64,000 nucleotides of DNA, from positions 25,106-89,105 of the forward strand of contig JAXHTF010000004.1 of NCBI GenBank assembly GCA_034211275.1, written 5' to 3'. Numbering within the stretch: the stretch's first letter is position 1; each line of letters starts with the position of its first letter. The notes under the pieces were generated by a model, which searched no databases, was not told the DNA's origin, and saw nothing but the letters and a program-made list of their open reading frames with translations. Source of the stretch: Acidobacteriota bacterium. Its GTDB lineage: Bacteria > Acidobacteriota > Thermoanaerobaculia > Multivoradales > JAHZIX01. Position numbers and translations under genes: made by a program. Below are positions 24,912-34,688 of this stretch, one piece after another.

Positions 24912-26410
24912 CTGCCCGTGGTGAAAGTCCCCTCCAGCTTGAGGCAGGAGCCCTGGCCGGATAGCCTCAGTCCACCACGAGAGGAGACCGCGCGATGGCG
25001 ATGGGACGACGCAAGAAGCGGCAGCAAGCGACGTTGTGGATCGAGACGTCGCAGCTGGCCGAGGGACCGGGGCATCCGTTCTACTCCCGGCTGAATTCGT
25101 TGTTGGAAACGCACGGCTTCGATGGCTTTGTCGAGCAGGTGGCAGCTGAGTTCTATGCCGAGACCATGGGGCGGCCGTCGATGCCACCGAGCGTCTACTT
25201 TCGGCTGTTGCTGATCGGATACTTCGAAGGCTTGGACTCGGAGCGAGCAATTGCCCGGCGGCTGGCGGACTCGCTGTCCTTGCGTCACTTTTGCGGCTTC
25301 GAGCTGACGGACTCGACGCCGGACCACTCGACGCTTTCGCGCACCCGCCGCCTGCTGAGCACCACGGCCCATCAGAAGGTCTTCGATTGGGTGTTGGCGG
25401 TGCTGTTGAAGGCCGGACTGCTGCGGGGCAAGACCCTGGGAGTGGACGCCACGACGCTGGAGGCCAACGCGGCGATGCGCAGCATCGTGCGGCGCGACTC
25501 GGGGGAGAGCTATCCGGAGTACTTGCAGCAGTTGGCCGAGGCCGATGGCGCCGTGGATCTGAGCCGGAGGGAGTTGGCCCGCAAGGATCGTACGCGCAAA
25601 AACAAAGCCTCGAACAAGGACTGGGAGAGCCCCGACGATCCCGACGCGAAGATCACCCGAATGAAGGACGGTCGAACGCATCTGGCCCACAAAGCCGAGC
25701 ATGCTGTAGATCTGGAAACGGGTGCAGTGGTCGCTGTCACCGTCCAACCGGCTGATCGAGGCGACACCAGCAGCCAAGAAGAAACGCTGGAAGAGGCGTC
25801 GGAACGCCTGACGAATCTGCCGGAAGAAGAGCTCGACACCTCGGAGCTGTCGACAGAGGATCTGTTGCAAGAAGTGGTCGCCGACCGTGGGTATCACAGC
25901 AATGCGGTGATCGATTCGCATCGCAAATTGGGGATCCGGAGCTATATCGCAGAGCCCAAGCGCTCTCGCCGTCGCTGGCGAGGCCGGACTGATCTCCAGC
26001 AAGCGGTCTACGCGAACCGACGCCGTATGCGGGGCAACCGAGGGCGCACCCTGGGTCGGCTTCGGGCGGAGCGGGTCGAACGGAGCTCTGCTCATTGCTA
26101 TGAAACCGGTGGCTTGCGAAGAATCTATCTTCGAGGGCGCGAGAACATCCGCAAGCGGATTGTCGTACACGTGGCCGCCTTCAATTTGGGACTCGTCCTG
26201 CGCGCGGCGTTCGGCGCTGGAACACCCCGGGGCCTGCGGGCCTTGGCAGAGGCCCTTTCGAGGGCTTTTGGGAGCCCAATCAAGCCCTTGAGAGCCTTCC
26301 TCCGACTTTTGGGCGCCTGCTGGCAGATTTTCCAGGCCCTTCCGCAGGGCTGGGGCAATCCGCTACAGGAAGCTGCTGGAGCCTGAGGAAGGGACTTCTG
26401 CCACGGGCAG
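24912..26410 (+). mobile_element. IS1182-family insertion sequence
   Basis: The ~1.5-kb element has 20-bp imperfect terminal inverted repeats: left CTGCCCGTGGTGAAAGTCCC, right (reverse complement) CTGCCCGTGGCAGAAGTCCC, 17 of 20 identical. One transposase fills it. CTAG stands directly left of the left end, but no CTAG follows the right end, so no clean target duplication remains. Confidence 0.85.
24995..26386 (+). CDS. IS1182-type DDE transposase
   Basis: This is a 463-residue intact transposase. The N-terminal helical domain has TPDHSTLSRTRRLL, typical of the family. The DDE residues are likely D in GVDATTLEANA (~151), D in VVADRGYHSN (~297) and E in YLRGRENIRKR (~383). It cuts and joins DNA at the element's inverted repeats. 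The frame is complete, so the element may be active and able to act in trans on the MITEs that share its ends. Confidence 0.93.
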   Translation: MAMGRRKKRQQATLWIETSQLAEGPGHPFYSRLNSLLETHGFDGFVEQVAAEFYAETMGRPSMPPSVYFRLLLIGYFEGLDSERAIARRLADSLSLRHFCGFELTDSTPDHSTLSRTRRLLSTTAHQKVFDWVLAVLLKAGLLRGKTLGVDATTLEANAAMRSIVRRDSGESYPEYLQQLAEADGAVDLSRRELARKDRTRKNKASNKDWESPDDPDAKITRMKDGRTHLAHKAEHAVDLETGAVVAVTVQPADRGDTSSQEETLEEASERLTNLPEEELDTSELSTEDLLQEVVADRGYHSNAVIDSHRKLGIRSYIAEPKRSRRRWRGRTDLQQAVYANRRRMRGNRGRTLGRLRAERVERSSAHCYETGGLRRIYLRGRENIRKRIVVHVAAFNLGLVLRAAFGAGTPRGLRALAEALSRAFGSPIKPLRAFLRLLGACWQIFQALPQGWGNPLQEAAGA

Positions 26411-26496
26411 TTTGCTGTGTATTCAAAGCTGCAGGTGTCGTGGACGTGTTTTGTTGTAGCGATGTTGGGATCTATAAGAAAGCGAGTGCCTGAGAG

Positions 26497-27408
26497 ATGC
26501 AATGCTGTGTTTGTGGCTCAGAAATAGTACTGAGGAAGAAGTATGGTGAGCATGTGCTGGATTGGAGAGTGAAGAGTTTGGTGAGGAAGCTTCTTTCATG
26601 TTTTGACTTTGCTATTCCGGGATTTATGGCAAGGCTGAAGAGGATTTCGGGAAGGAGGAAGCTGTTTGCTGGGTATGTCAATATTTGTGGTAGTTGTGGG
26701 CACGGGGAGATGTCGAATCCTCCAGGGGAGGATGATCTGCGAGAGTATTACCAAGATGAGTATTGGTCCCAGAGGTCATCTACGATCGAACTATCTGCAG
26801 GTAGTGAAAGTGCGTATTTGAAAAATCCGAGGGCTATTCATCAGGTAGATTTTGTGATGGAGAGAGTGGCTTGCGATTCGATTGTTAGAGTCTTGGAGAT
26901 TGGGGCAGGGGCAGCTTATGCTTCGCTGTTGCTCAGAAGCAAGTGCCGGGGGCTGCCAATCCTTCATGTCTGCGAGACGGGCGACCAGTGGGAGGATTAT
27001 TATCGACGTCAAGGTATTGAGAAGGTTGCAAGCTATTTTCCGTTTGAGACGGATGAGCGTTTTGACTATGTGCATGCTAGTCATTGGCTTGAGCATGTCC
27101 TTGATTTGGGTGGCGTCTTGTCTGTTTTGAGCGGGATGGTGAGACCTTCGGGTTACCTGTTCGTTGAGGTTCCCAATACGGAGCACTTCTATTGGGATCT
27201 GCCTGGGCGTGATACTCCTCATATTCATTTTTTCACCAGAGAGTCGTTGGTGAAGGCCCTGGAGGGTTTTGGCTTTTCATGTCTAAAGATCGGTGAGTAC
27301 GGCATTACGCGCCTTGAGAAACATAGCGGTGTGCCTGTGACTCGCGATAGGTTTGGTGCTTGCAAAAAGGGGTTCTGGATAAGGGGGCTATTTAAGAGGG
27401 CAGGTTAG
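26497..27408 (+). CDS. SAM-dependent methyltransferase with N-terminal zinc ribbon
   Basis: This is a 303-residue protein. An N-terminal CxxC...CxxC pair (CCVCG and CGSCGH) precedes a class I methyltransferase fold with RVLEIGAGAAY (~132) and HWLEHVLDLGG. This layout matches Methyltransf_23-type enzymes of sugar or surface-glycan clusters that carry a zinc-binding head. Codon use is clearly AT-richer than the core genes, and it sits 86 bp after the IS, so recent transfer is likely. Substrate is unknown. Confidence 0.82.
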   Translation: MQCCVCGSEIVLRKKYGEHVLDWRVKSLVRKLLSCFDFAIPGFMARLKRISGRRKLFAGYVNICGSCGHGEMSNPPGEDDLREYYQDEYWSQRSSTIELSAGSESAYLKNPRAIHQVDFVMERVACDSIVRVLEIGAGAAYASLLLRSKCRGLPILHVCETGDQWEDYYRRQGIEKVASYFPFETDERFDYVHASHWLEHVLDLGGVLSVLSGMVRPSGYLFVEVPNTEHFYWDLPGRDTPHIHFFTRESLVKALEGFGFSCLKIGEYGITRLEKHSGVPVTRDRFGACKKGFWIRGLFKRAG

Positions 27409-27462
27409 AGATGCGCTGACCGCCTTGGATTTGCACCGAAGTGTCAGGTGAATACCGTCACG

Positions 27463-27672
27463 CTACACGCTTCCTTCCTGGGAGAAGAGCACTCTCCAGT
27501 CGCCGATTCGGAGCCGAAAGAGACCGTCCAGCTGCCCCTTCAATCGCTTCACGTCCCCCCTGGCCGGTGGCTGCGAAGGATTCAACTCCGTGGAAGATTC
27601 GTTCCCGAGTTGGCCGATCCAGCTTCGAAGCTGCCCGCAACGCACCCGGCTCTATTGGTCATTCCAGGTCAC
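27463..27672 (-). pseudogene. RelE/ParE-type toxin gene, frameshifted
   Basis: Two minus-strand frames together spell a RelE-like protein. One gives SKLDRPTRERIFHGVESFAA; the other gives GDVKRLKGQLDGLFRLRIGDWRVLF. They meet at a run of six G (CAGGGGGGACGTG); with five G they would be one frame. Near the start, GTG-ACC-TGG (overlapping the antitoxin stop) is also out of frame with the body. The toxin is therefore probably inactive, unless the first shift is a sequencing error. Confidence 0.7.
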
Positions 27673-27926
27673 GAGGCTCGGAGCAGGTCACGCCGGGCCT
27701 TATCGTGAGACACCACACGGCCCTCTTGGAGATCCCGCTCGGCGGCCTTGAGCTCCGCGAGATCTTCGGCTGTCAGGGGTTCGTCGTCGTAGGGAGCCTC
27801 CTGAAGCGCTTTGGACACGGGATCGGAAGCCTCCCGCTGGAGATACTCCACAAATCGAAGTGCGGCATGAACCTCCGAGTCCGGGAGGTTCTCTACGAGG
27901 CTGTGTAGGCGTTCTTTGTCGGTCAT
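27669..27926 (-). CDS. RelE-associated antitoxin
   Basis: This 85-residue acidic protein has the C-terminal pattern ELKAAERDLQEGRVVSHDKARRDLL found in antitoxins that pair with RelE/ParE toxins. The N-terminal helix pair (LVENLPDSEVHAALRFVEYL) likely dimerises. Its stop overlaps the toxin start (GTGA). It is intact while the toxin is broken, the usual direction of decay. It begins 9 bp after the TPR-CHAT stop, so it may also be read from that operon. Confidence 0.8.
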   Translation of the reverse strand: MTDKERLHSLVENLPDSEVHAALRFVEYLQREASDPVSKALQEAPYDDEPLTAEDLAELKAAERDLQEGRVVSHDKARRDLLRAS

Positions 27927-27935
27927 GACTGCATT

Positions 27936-30900
27936 TTAAACCGTACCGAAAGCCGCCCCCCCCTCCCCACCCAGCCGCAACCCAGCCCAGAAATAGGGAT
28001 CCGCAGTTTCCCGCTCCCGCAGACATTCCAGCTGCGTTCGCCGCAACGCCTCGTCCCGGGGCAGGGTGCGGAGGTGGTGGTAGAAGCGTTGCATGAGGGG
28101 GACGGCGGTGGTGTCGTCGAGGGGCCAGAGGTGGCTGAGGACGCTGGTGGTGCCGGCGCGGGTGAGGACTTCGGGGAGGCTGAGGATGCGGCGGCCGGGG
28201 AGGATGTAATTGTCCGCCGACCAGCAGGCGGAGAGGGTGATGTGGCGGAGGTGCCGGAGGTCGAGGCGGGCGAGATCGCGGAGGCTGAGGAGCTGGGCCT
28301 TGCGGCCGTCGCCGGGGATGAGGAAGAGGCCCGAGGCGTCGGGGCGGTCGGGTCGGAAGAGGCCGTGGCAGGCGAGGTGGGCCAGGTCGCAGTGCCCTAG
28401 GGCATCGATCACGGTGCGGCGGTCGGCTTGGGCGTCGGTGAGCTGGTGGACCGGCCAGCCGCGGGCTCGGAAATCCTGCTCGAGGAGGGTGATTTCCTGT
28501 GCGACGCCGGGGAGGGGCGGGAGAGGGGGATCGGCGGTGCCGCGGGAGACGCCGACCAGCAGGGCGCGGAGACTCCTCGGGCGCTGCCGCGAGCTGCCGG
28601 AGGAGGCGGCGAGGTTCCCCGGCGGGGCGGAGGCGTGCGGGGTAGAACGATTCGTAGAAAGCCCCGGGGAAAACCCACTCGAAAAGCCAAGAGAAGGACC
28701 CGCGGAGACGGCCGTGGAGAGGGCTGTGGAGAGGGCCGTGGAGAGGGCCCAGCGCTCGACCAGATAGGCGCCGCGGTGGCGGAGGGCGGCGAAGGGGAAG
28801 CCGTGGAGGCTGTCGTCGAGGACCAGGCGCAGCCGGCGGGTGCGCCGGGGGAGCGAGTCGAGGAGAGCGGGGAGCCTGAGGGTTTCGGCAAGCGCAGTGG
28901 CGGTGGATTCGGGGGTGTCCGCCGGGGCCTGCGGGTCGGGATCCCAGCCTTCAGACTCCAGACCGGCGTCGCTGCCCGCGAAGACCAGATCGCGGGTGTG
29001 GGCAGTGGCCAGCATGGAGCGGTGCCAGCGGGCGACCAGCTCGCGGACCTGGATGCGGGTGGCCGGCGCCACCGCGAAGCCGAGACGGCACCAGCCGAGG
29101 TTCATCGTCACCACCCGATCCGGCAGCACCAGAAAGCGCACGGTGATGGTGCGGAGGGGGTGGGTGAGCAGGCGGCGCCAGAGCCTGGTGCGGCTCTGCG
29201 TCGACTCGCCGGGATGCAGCGGCGCTTCGCTGGAGTCGCTGGAGTCGCTGGAAGGGGCAGCGTCGCCTTCCAGCGCTTCCCGGGCCAGCAGGTCGCTGTG
29301 GTGGTCGAGGGCGTCGAGGAGCTCGTGGAGGCGGTGGAGCTCGCGCCAGCGCCGTTTCCAGCGGGCGAGAAGGCGCCGGGGCCAAGAGCCTTGGAGGGGT
29401 TGGACGCAGAGGGCGGTGAGGGCGTCGATGCGGTGGGCCAGCGCTTCCTCCTCGGCGGTCCATTTGTTGAGCAGATAGACGGCGCGGTCCGCTCCTTGGA
29501 GGGAGCCGGCGAGGTGCTGGAGCAGGGCCTCGTTCTCCCGCGCCAGCGCCCGCTGCTCTTCCTCCGGACGGCCCCGCCGAGCCCAACACCAGCTGAGAGC
29601 CCGCTGGGTCTGCCACAGCTCCGGCAGCGTACCCATTGCCCGGAGCCCCGTGAGAGCCCTCTCCAGCCAGACCTCGGCGTCGTCGAGGTGGCCGAGATAG
29701 TAGGCGACGAGGCCGTGGACGGCGTCGAGGCGGGCATGGATCAAGGAAGAATCGGTGCAGCGGAAGACGGTGTCCAGCTGGCGGAGCATCTCCGCGGCGG
29801 TTCCCAGGTCATGGGCCAGCGTCCAGCGGAAGACGAGCTCCCGGTCTTCATACCAGGTGAGGAAGTCGGCGGATTGGAGGAGCTCCGGGGGCGGCACGTG
29901 CTGTATTTTGGCCGGCTCGGCCGCTGCCGCCGGAGGAGCGGTGGGATGCCAGCTTTCGATCACCGGCGGCGCGATGGCGAGGCTGCCGGCCCGGACTTCG
30001 GGGACCAGGGATTGGCGGCGGGCTCGGACGACGGGCAGCAGGGCCTCCGCCCGCGCCGCCAGCCCGGGAAACCCGAGGTCGCGGGCCTGGGCAGGAAGAT
30101 CAGCGAGGAGCTCTTCCGCCTGGTGGGTGTGGTTGAGCAGCGCCAGGGCGCGGGCGAGGTTGAGCTGAGCGGTGAGGCGGGCGGCGGTGAAGTCGCCGTG
30201 CCGGCAGAGGTCGAGCACTTCCTCGAGCCGGCGGCGAGCGACGCCGTAGCGCCCTTGGAGCAGGGCCAGCTGGGCGGCGAGCTCCCGGCGCCGTACTGCC
30301 TGGGCAGGTTCCTCCCGGAGCTCCGGCTTGTCTCCTAGAGTCTCGGACTCCAGCGCTTCGAGCTCTTGGGCTGCCGAGGATAGCTCTCCTTGTTGGAGCA
30401 GCGCCGAGGCGCGGGCGAGGCGCAGGGGGCGGCGGAGGCGTTGGGCCAGATCCGGATGGCCGTCGGTGATGAACCCGAGGCCGGCATCGAGCATCATCAG
30501 GCTGTCGCTGTACTGCCCCAGGGCCGCCAGCAGCTGGCCCAGGATCAGGCACACCAGTGGCAGGAGCACCTGGCGGTGATCGGCATGGACGAAGCGGCAG
30601 CCCGCAGCCCAGCGGCGGAGGCCGGCGTCGGTGAATTCCACCTCCCGGTGATCTCCTACCGTCGGAGCCAGGTATCCCAGCAGCTCGTCGGCGTCCCGCA
30701 GCCGGCCCTCGGCGAGGACGATCTGAATTCGCTTGGCGGTGGCCCAATCGGCGCCGAAGACGTTGCCGGCGTCCCGGCAGAGCTCGGCCATGCCGTGGAG
30801 CAGCGCCTCGGCGGGTTCGGTGGCGCCGAAGAGCACCGCCAGCTCCGCGAGCCGCTCCATCAGCACCAGGTCGAGGCTGGTGAACCGCTCCTTGTCGCTG

Positions 30901-31016
30901 CCCACCGCCGCCAGCCGGTGCGCCAGCAGGTCGCGGTACGCGTCCAGCGCCCGCCGGTGCCGACCTTGGGCTCGCAGCGCTTCCGCTCGCCGGAAGGCTG
31001 TGTCCAGCTCGACCAA
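27936..31016 (-). CDS. TPR-CHAT protease (cytoplasmic type)
   Basis: This is a 1026-residue protein starting at TTG with no signal peptide. The first ~600 residues are helical repeat sequence of TPR type. The C-terminal ~280 residues are a CHAT (caspase HetF associated with TPRs) domain with the catalytic pair H884 (LACHGLF) and C931 (LSACWSA). CHAT proteins are caspase-clan cysteine proteases. An insertion rich in ALST repeats (~758-790) interrupts the domain start. Last gene of the sigma/CHAT/caspase run, 6 bp after the exported partner. Substrate is unknown; the anti-sigma factor or the small protein of the same locus are candidates by analogy only. Confidence 0.85.
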   Translation of the reverse strand: MVELDTAFRRAEALRAQGRHRRALDAYRDLLAHRLAAVGSDKERFTSLDLVLMERLAELAVLFGATEPAEALLHGMAELCRDAGNVFGADWATAKRIQIVLAEGRLRDADELLGYLAPTVGDHREVEFTDAGLRRWAAGCRFVHADHRQVLLPLVCLILGQLLAALGQYSDSLMMLDAGLGFITDGHPDLAQRLRRPLRLARASALLQQGELSSAAQELEALESETLGDKPELREEPAQAVRRRELAAQLALLQGRYGVARRRLEEVLDLCRHGDFTAARLTAQLNLARALALLNHTHQAEELLADLPAQARDLGFPGLAARAEALLPVVRARRQSLVPEVRAGSLAIAPPVIESWHPTAPPAAAAEPAKIQHVPPPELLQSADFLTWYEDRELVFRWTLAHDLGTAAEMLRQLDTVFRCTDSSLIHARLDAVHGLVAYYLGHLDDAEVWLERALTGLRAMGTLPELWQTQRALSWCWARRGRPEEEQRALARENEALLQHLAGSLQGADRAVYLLNKWTAEEEALAHRIDALTALCVQPLQGSWPRRLLARWKRRWRELHRLHELLDALDHHSDLLAREALEGDAAPSSDSSDSSEAPLHPGESTQSRTRLWRRLLTHPLRTITVRFLVLPDRVVTMNLGWCRLGFAVAPATRIQVRELVARWHRSMLATAHTRDLVFAGSDAGLESEGWDPDPQAPADTPESTATALAETLRLPALLDSLPRRTRRLRLVLDDSLHGFPFAALRHRGAYLVERWALSTALSTALSTAVSAGPSLGFSSGFSPGLSTNRSTPHASAPPGNLAASSGSSRQRPRSLRALLVGVSRGTADPPLPPLPGVAQEITLLEQDFRARGWPVHQLTDAQADRRTVIDALGHCDLAHLACHGLFRPDRPDASGLFLIPGDGRKAQLLSLRDLARLDLRHLRHITLSACWSADNYILPGRRILSLPEVLTRAGTTSVLSHLWPLDDTTAVPLMQRFYHHLRTLPRDEALRRTQLECLRERETADPYFWAGLRLGGEGGAAFGTV

Positions 31017-31022
31017 GGCCTG

Positions 31023-34000
31023 CTAGGCCGCCGGCCGGGGGATGACCAGGTACACCGCCGGGGCGTCCTTCTCCTCGCAGCCCGGGGCGGCATCGGGGCA
31101 TTCGCCGGGAGTTGAGGACGGAATCGGTGGGCGAAGTTGGCTATCCAGGCTCCATAGAGAATCGGATGGCTCGTCGCTCTCGACTCGCCGCAGCGGAGCA
31201 GGGGAGACGGCGGGGGCGTAGATCTCAGCCGGGTTGTAGCGGCCGATGTCGCTGGCGGGAAGGCGGTAGACGTCGGCGAGGGCACTGCCGGAAGAGATCT
31301 CGTGAAGCGCTCGTACGGGGGAGCTGGCCCAGTCGAGGTTGGCGAGACCGGGAGAGTCTTGGAGGTAGGGGGAGTCTTGGAAGTAGAAGAGCCCCGGCTT
31401 CTGCCGCGAGGAATCTTTCGCCAGGGCCTGGAGCTCGGCGGCATCGAGTTTCTGGGCCCTGAGATCCCGAGGGATGTTGATCCGGAGTCGGAGGGTGTTC
31501 CCGGCGGCGTCGAGCACTGCCTCCTCAGAGACCTCGGTGCCGAGAGCGCGGCGGAGGTTGAAGTGAGCGTACTCGGCGAGGCGCCGGGCGCTGTCACGCT
31601 GCCGGGGGCTGAGCTGCGGATCCTCGATGCGGCGGTTGATCTCGTCGAAGAAGCTGTCTACTCCCGGGTCGTGGCGCCAGGCTCGGGAGGAGACGGACTC
31701 GGCGGCCTCGCGGAGGCGGTGTTGGTCGAGGAGGGCGAGGCCGCGGCGCAGTCTCAAGGAGGGGCGGTCGCCCGCTACGGAGAGGAGCCGGTCGATGGCC
31801 TCCAGGGCGTGCTCCGATCGGCCCTCGGCGAGAGCTCGGTCGATGCTCTCCAGCTGCCCTTCCAGCTGTTGCGGGGTGGTCGAGAAGTCTCTCTGCGGGA
31901 GCTCCGCCACCGCCGTCGGGGGGCCACGAGGGGGCGCCGTGTCGAGCAGCTCGCCGTCCGGTCCCAGGGCCTTGCCGGCGCGGAGAAGCTCGCCCTGCTC
32001 GAGGAGCTCAGGGAGCTGAGCCCGCTCGATGGACGCTAGCTGCAAGGTGTGCTGGGCACCTTCGGGAGCTGCCACCCGGGCCTGAAAGCCGGAGGCGATG
32101 TCGAGGCTTGGGGTTGTCTCGGGCACCAGGCGAAGCCAGCCATCGGTGCCCTTCAGCCGGACGGCGAAGCCGCCTTTTTCGAGCTCCACCGCCGAATCGA
32201 CGGCGGCGTCTCTCCGCAGGGCGCGGGATAGATCTTCGGCGCGGCTCAGGCGGCGAGCCAGGCTCTGGCCGGCGTCCAGCTCGCGGGCTGCCCAGCCGAC
32301 CTGGAATCCGTTGGCGGTGCGGCCCGCTTCGAAGCGCCCCAGGGGAAGCCCCTCGGCGCCGACGTCCACTGCCAGCCAACCGTCGCCCCGCTGCAGCCGC
32401 CGTTCGAAGGAGCCGTGGGCCAGCTCCCCGGCTTCGCTACGCAGGCGAGCGCCAGCTCGTGGTTTGGAGCGCACGGTGCCGGTGGTGGAGGTCATCTTTG
32501 CGAAGGTGTGCTCGGCACCGGCGAGGGTGCGCAGGTGCAGCCCGTCGCTGGTGCGTTCCAGCGTCTCGAGGTCGATGGCGCCGCGCAGGAAGGGAGTGGC
32601 TTCGAGGTCCGCGGCGCGCAGGGCGCGGCGGGTGGTGAAGAGTCTGGCTTTGGCCAGGGAGACGCCGCCGGTGACGACGCTCACGGGTTCGCCAGTCACG
32701 GGCTCGCCGGTTTTGGCGTCGCCGCAATCAGCAAAGCGCTCTGAGGAGAGCAGCGGCAGGGCTTCGGTGCGCTGGCCCCGGTAGCCGCGCTCCTCGAAGC
32801 CGATCTCCTGCCACTGCTGGAAGCGCAGCTCGGGTTGCTCCTGTACCCACCGGGGGAACCACAGGTCTCGCTGCACGGGATGGCGGGCCAGGAAATCGAG
32901 GCTGCCGGAAGCCTCCCGGGATCGCAGCCAAGAGAGAAGGGTGCTCCACTTCATGATCTGGTCCAGCCGTTGGTATTCGGGCTCGTGGCGGGCCACCTCG
33001 TCGTAGTGGTCGTTCCACCAGCCGAGGAAAGCGGCGGACCGGGCGTTGGGGTCGCTCTCTTCACCGGGGCGCAAGTTGTTGGAGGAGGCGGCGTAGACCC
33101 GGGTGCCGCGGCGACCGAAGGCCAGGGCGTTGTCTTCCAGGGGCTGGAATCCCTCGTCCAGGGGACCGAACCACAGGCGAGTGGAGCTGTGACGGCGCAG
33201 CTCTTCGTCAAAGACCGGCGACTGCCGGACGTAGGTCAGGGGGATGAAGCCCGGAATCTCTGCTCGGGGTGTCTGGCAGGCGAAGTCGAGAGCATAGAGC
33301 TTGGCCAGGAGGTCGGTGTAGAAGAGCACCATGCCCACTTCCGTGCCCTGCAGGTCTCCGTCGTAGCGGGCGAGCTGGAACTGGTTTTGGCTGAAGGCCT
33401 GCTGCATGAAGAGGCCGGTCCGCTGCCACCGGGGCTCCTGGGTAAAGTGGTAGGCGAGGGCGAGATAGGTTTCGTGCTCTTCCCGGGAGAGCTCGGTGTC
33501 GATGCGTTGGAGAACGTCCGCGGTGAGCTCGATGGGCCCTGGGTCGAGAGCGAAGGAGGACTCGTGGTCGAGGCTTTGCCGGGCCGCCGAGGAGGCTCGG
33601 AGCTTCGCCGCCCTGCCCAGCCGGGGCGCCATATTCTCGCGGAAGAGCTCGAGCAGCTCCGGATATTTGGGTGACCAATCCAGCGAGAAGCCGATGCCCT
33701 GGACCAGCCCGTCGTGGGAGCTTCCCTGGAGCGCTGCCAGGCGGCGTTGGAGAACAGACCATTCCAGGTCGCGGCGCACCTCCAGGCGGAGCTTTTCGTC
33801 CTCCCCGGTGTAGCGGGTCTCCGCCCATTTTTCTTGGAAGGCTTCGAGCTCGGTGAGGGCCGGTTGGAGCTTCTTCTCAGCCTGCCACAGGGTGGCCACC
33901 TCCTCGACGCCCAGGCCGCGGTAGGAGGAGCCGAGAACGCGCCGGCCGCCCACGAGGATCCGGTCGCCCTCGCCGAGGCGGGCATAGGTCACGTCGTCGA

Positions 34001-34655
34001 TGGATTCGAGCAGGCCCTCCAAGGACTCGAGGCTGTCGACTGTGAGCTCCGTGTAGCCGGAGTCGGTGGTGAAGAGCTCCTCGCCGGCGAGAGTCTGGAC
34101 AAGGCGCACCTGGAGCCGCGAGGCACGCTGCTGATGCCAGCGGTACTCGAAGACCCACAGCGTGGTGGGGATCTCCCCCAGGTTCTTGCGCTCCTCGTCG
34201 GCGATGGCCGCCAGTTGGTCTCGGCGCTCCTCCGGGGAAGTGCCGGCGGGGATCAGGACCAGCAGCCGGTCATCTCCTAGATAGCGGGAGCGGGTGACGC
34301 CGTATTCAAAGTGAGCGATCTCCCGCAGGTAGCCGGAGCGCCGGGGCGGCAGATCGTAGAGCATCTCGGTGAGGGCTGCGGCGTCGAGATCACTGTCGCT
34401 CAATAGCGCCAGCAGGGTCCAATCCAAGAGCTGATCGCGTTGCTGTCGGGGAGTGAGGGCTGTGAAGTCAGGGCTGGGCTCGAAGAGGATCGGCCGCCAC
34501 TGCCCCGAGGCTGCCCAATGAGGGAACGGGGACGTCGAGGTCGAGCCTGGAGAGCTCGCTGGTGGCTCCGCCCAGGCTCCCGGGAGTGGCAGAGTTGAGA
34601 GAAGGAGGAGCAGCGCGACGCCCACGAGACGGGCTGGATGGCTGGAGTTCTTCAT
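31023..34655 (-). CDS. Large exported protein of the CHAT/caspase locus
   Basis: This is a 1210-residue protein with an N-terminal signal peptide (hydrophobic residues 8-28, AWA cleavage site). No known domain was recognised. The middle has many conserved-looking aromatic and Arg residues, and the region at ~980-1060 is helical and repeat-like (LDQHRLREAAESV). It is placed between the caspase and the second TPR-CHAT gene with 33- and 6-bp gaps, so it is co-expressed with them. It may be a secreted substrate, receptor or scaffold. I could not assign a catalytic motif. Confidence 0.75.
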   Translation of the reverse strand: MKNSSHPARLVGVALLLLLSTLPLPGAWAEPPASSPGSTSTSPFPHWAASGQWRPILFEPSPDFTALTPRQQRDQLLDWTLLALLSDSDLDAAALTEMLYDLPPRRSGYLREIAHFEYGVTRSRYLGDDRLLVLIPAGTSPEERRDQLAAIADEERKNLGEIPTTLWVFEYRWHQQRASRLQVRLVQTLAGEELFTTDSGYTELTVDSLESLEGLLESIDDVTYARLGEGDRILVGGRRVLGSSYRGLGVEEVATLWQAEKKLQPALTELEAFQEKWAETRYTGEDEKLRLEVRRDLEWSVLQRRLAALQGSSHDGLVQGIGFSLDWSPKYPELLELFRENMAPRLGRAAKLRASSAARQSLDHESSFALDPGPIELTADVLQRIDTELSREEHETYLALAYHFTQEPRWQRTGLFMQQAFSQNQFQLARYDGDLQGTEVGMVLFYTDLLAKLYALDFACQTPRAEIPGFIPLTYVRQSPVFDEELRRHSSTRLWFGPLDEGFQPLEDNALAFGRRGTRVYAASSNNLRPGEESDPNARSAAFLGWWNDHYDEVARHEPEYQRLDQIMKWSTLLSWLRSREASGSLDFLARHPVQRDLWFPRWVQEQPELRFQQWQEIGFEERGYRGQRTEALPLLSSERFADCGDAKTGEPVTGEPVSVVTGGVSLAKARLFTTRRALRAADLEATPFLRGAIDLETLERTSDGLHLRTLAGAEHTFAKMTSTTGTVRSKPRAGARLRSEAGELAHGSFERRLQRGDGWLAVDVGAEGLPLGRFEAGRTANGFQVGWAARELDAGQSLARRLSRAEDLSRALRRDAAVDSAVELEKGGFAVRLKGTDGWLRLVPETTPSLDIASGFQARVAAPEGAQHTLQLASIERAQLPELLEQGELLRAGKALGPDGELLDTAPPRGPPTAVAELPQRDFSTTPQQLEGQLESIDRALAEGRSEHALEAIDRLLSVAGDRPSLRLRRGLALLDQHRLREAAESVSSRAWRHDPGVDSFFDEINRRIEDPQLSPRQRDSARRLAEYAHFNLRRALGTEVSEEAVLDAAGNTLRLRINIPRDLRAQKLDAAELQALAKDSSRQKPGLFYFQDSPYLQDSPGLANLDWASSPVRALHEISSGSALADVYRLPASDIGRYNPAEIYAPAVSPAPLRRVESDEPSDSLWSLDSQLRPPIPSSTPGECPDAAPGCEEKDAPAVYLVIPRPAA

Positions 34656-34688
34656 GGTTGGTCCTGTCGAGGATTTGGCAGCTCGGGG

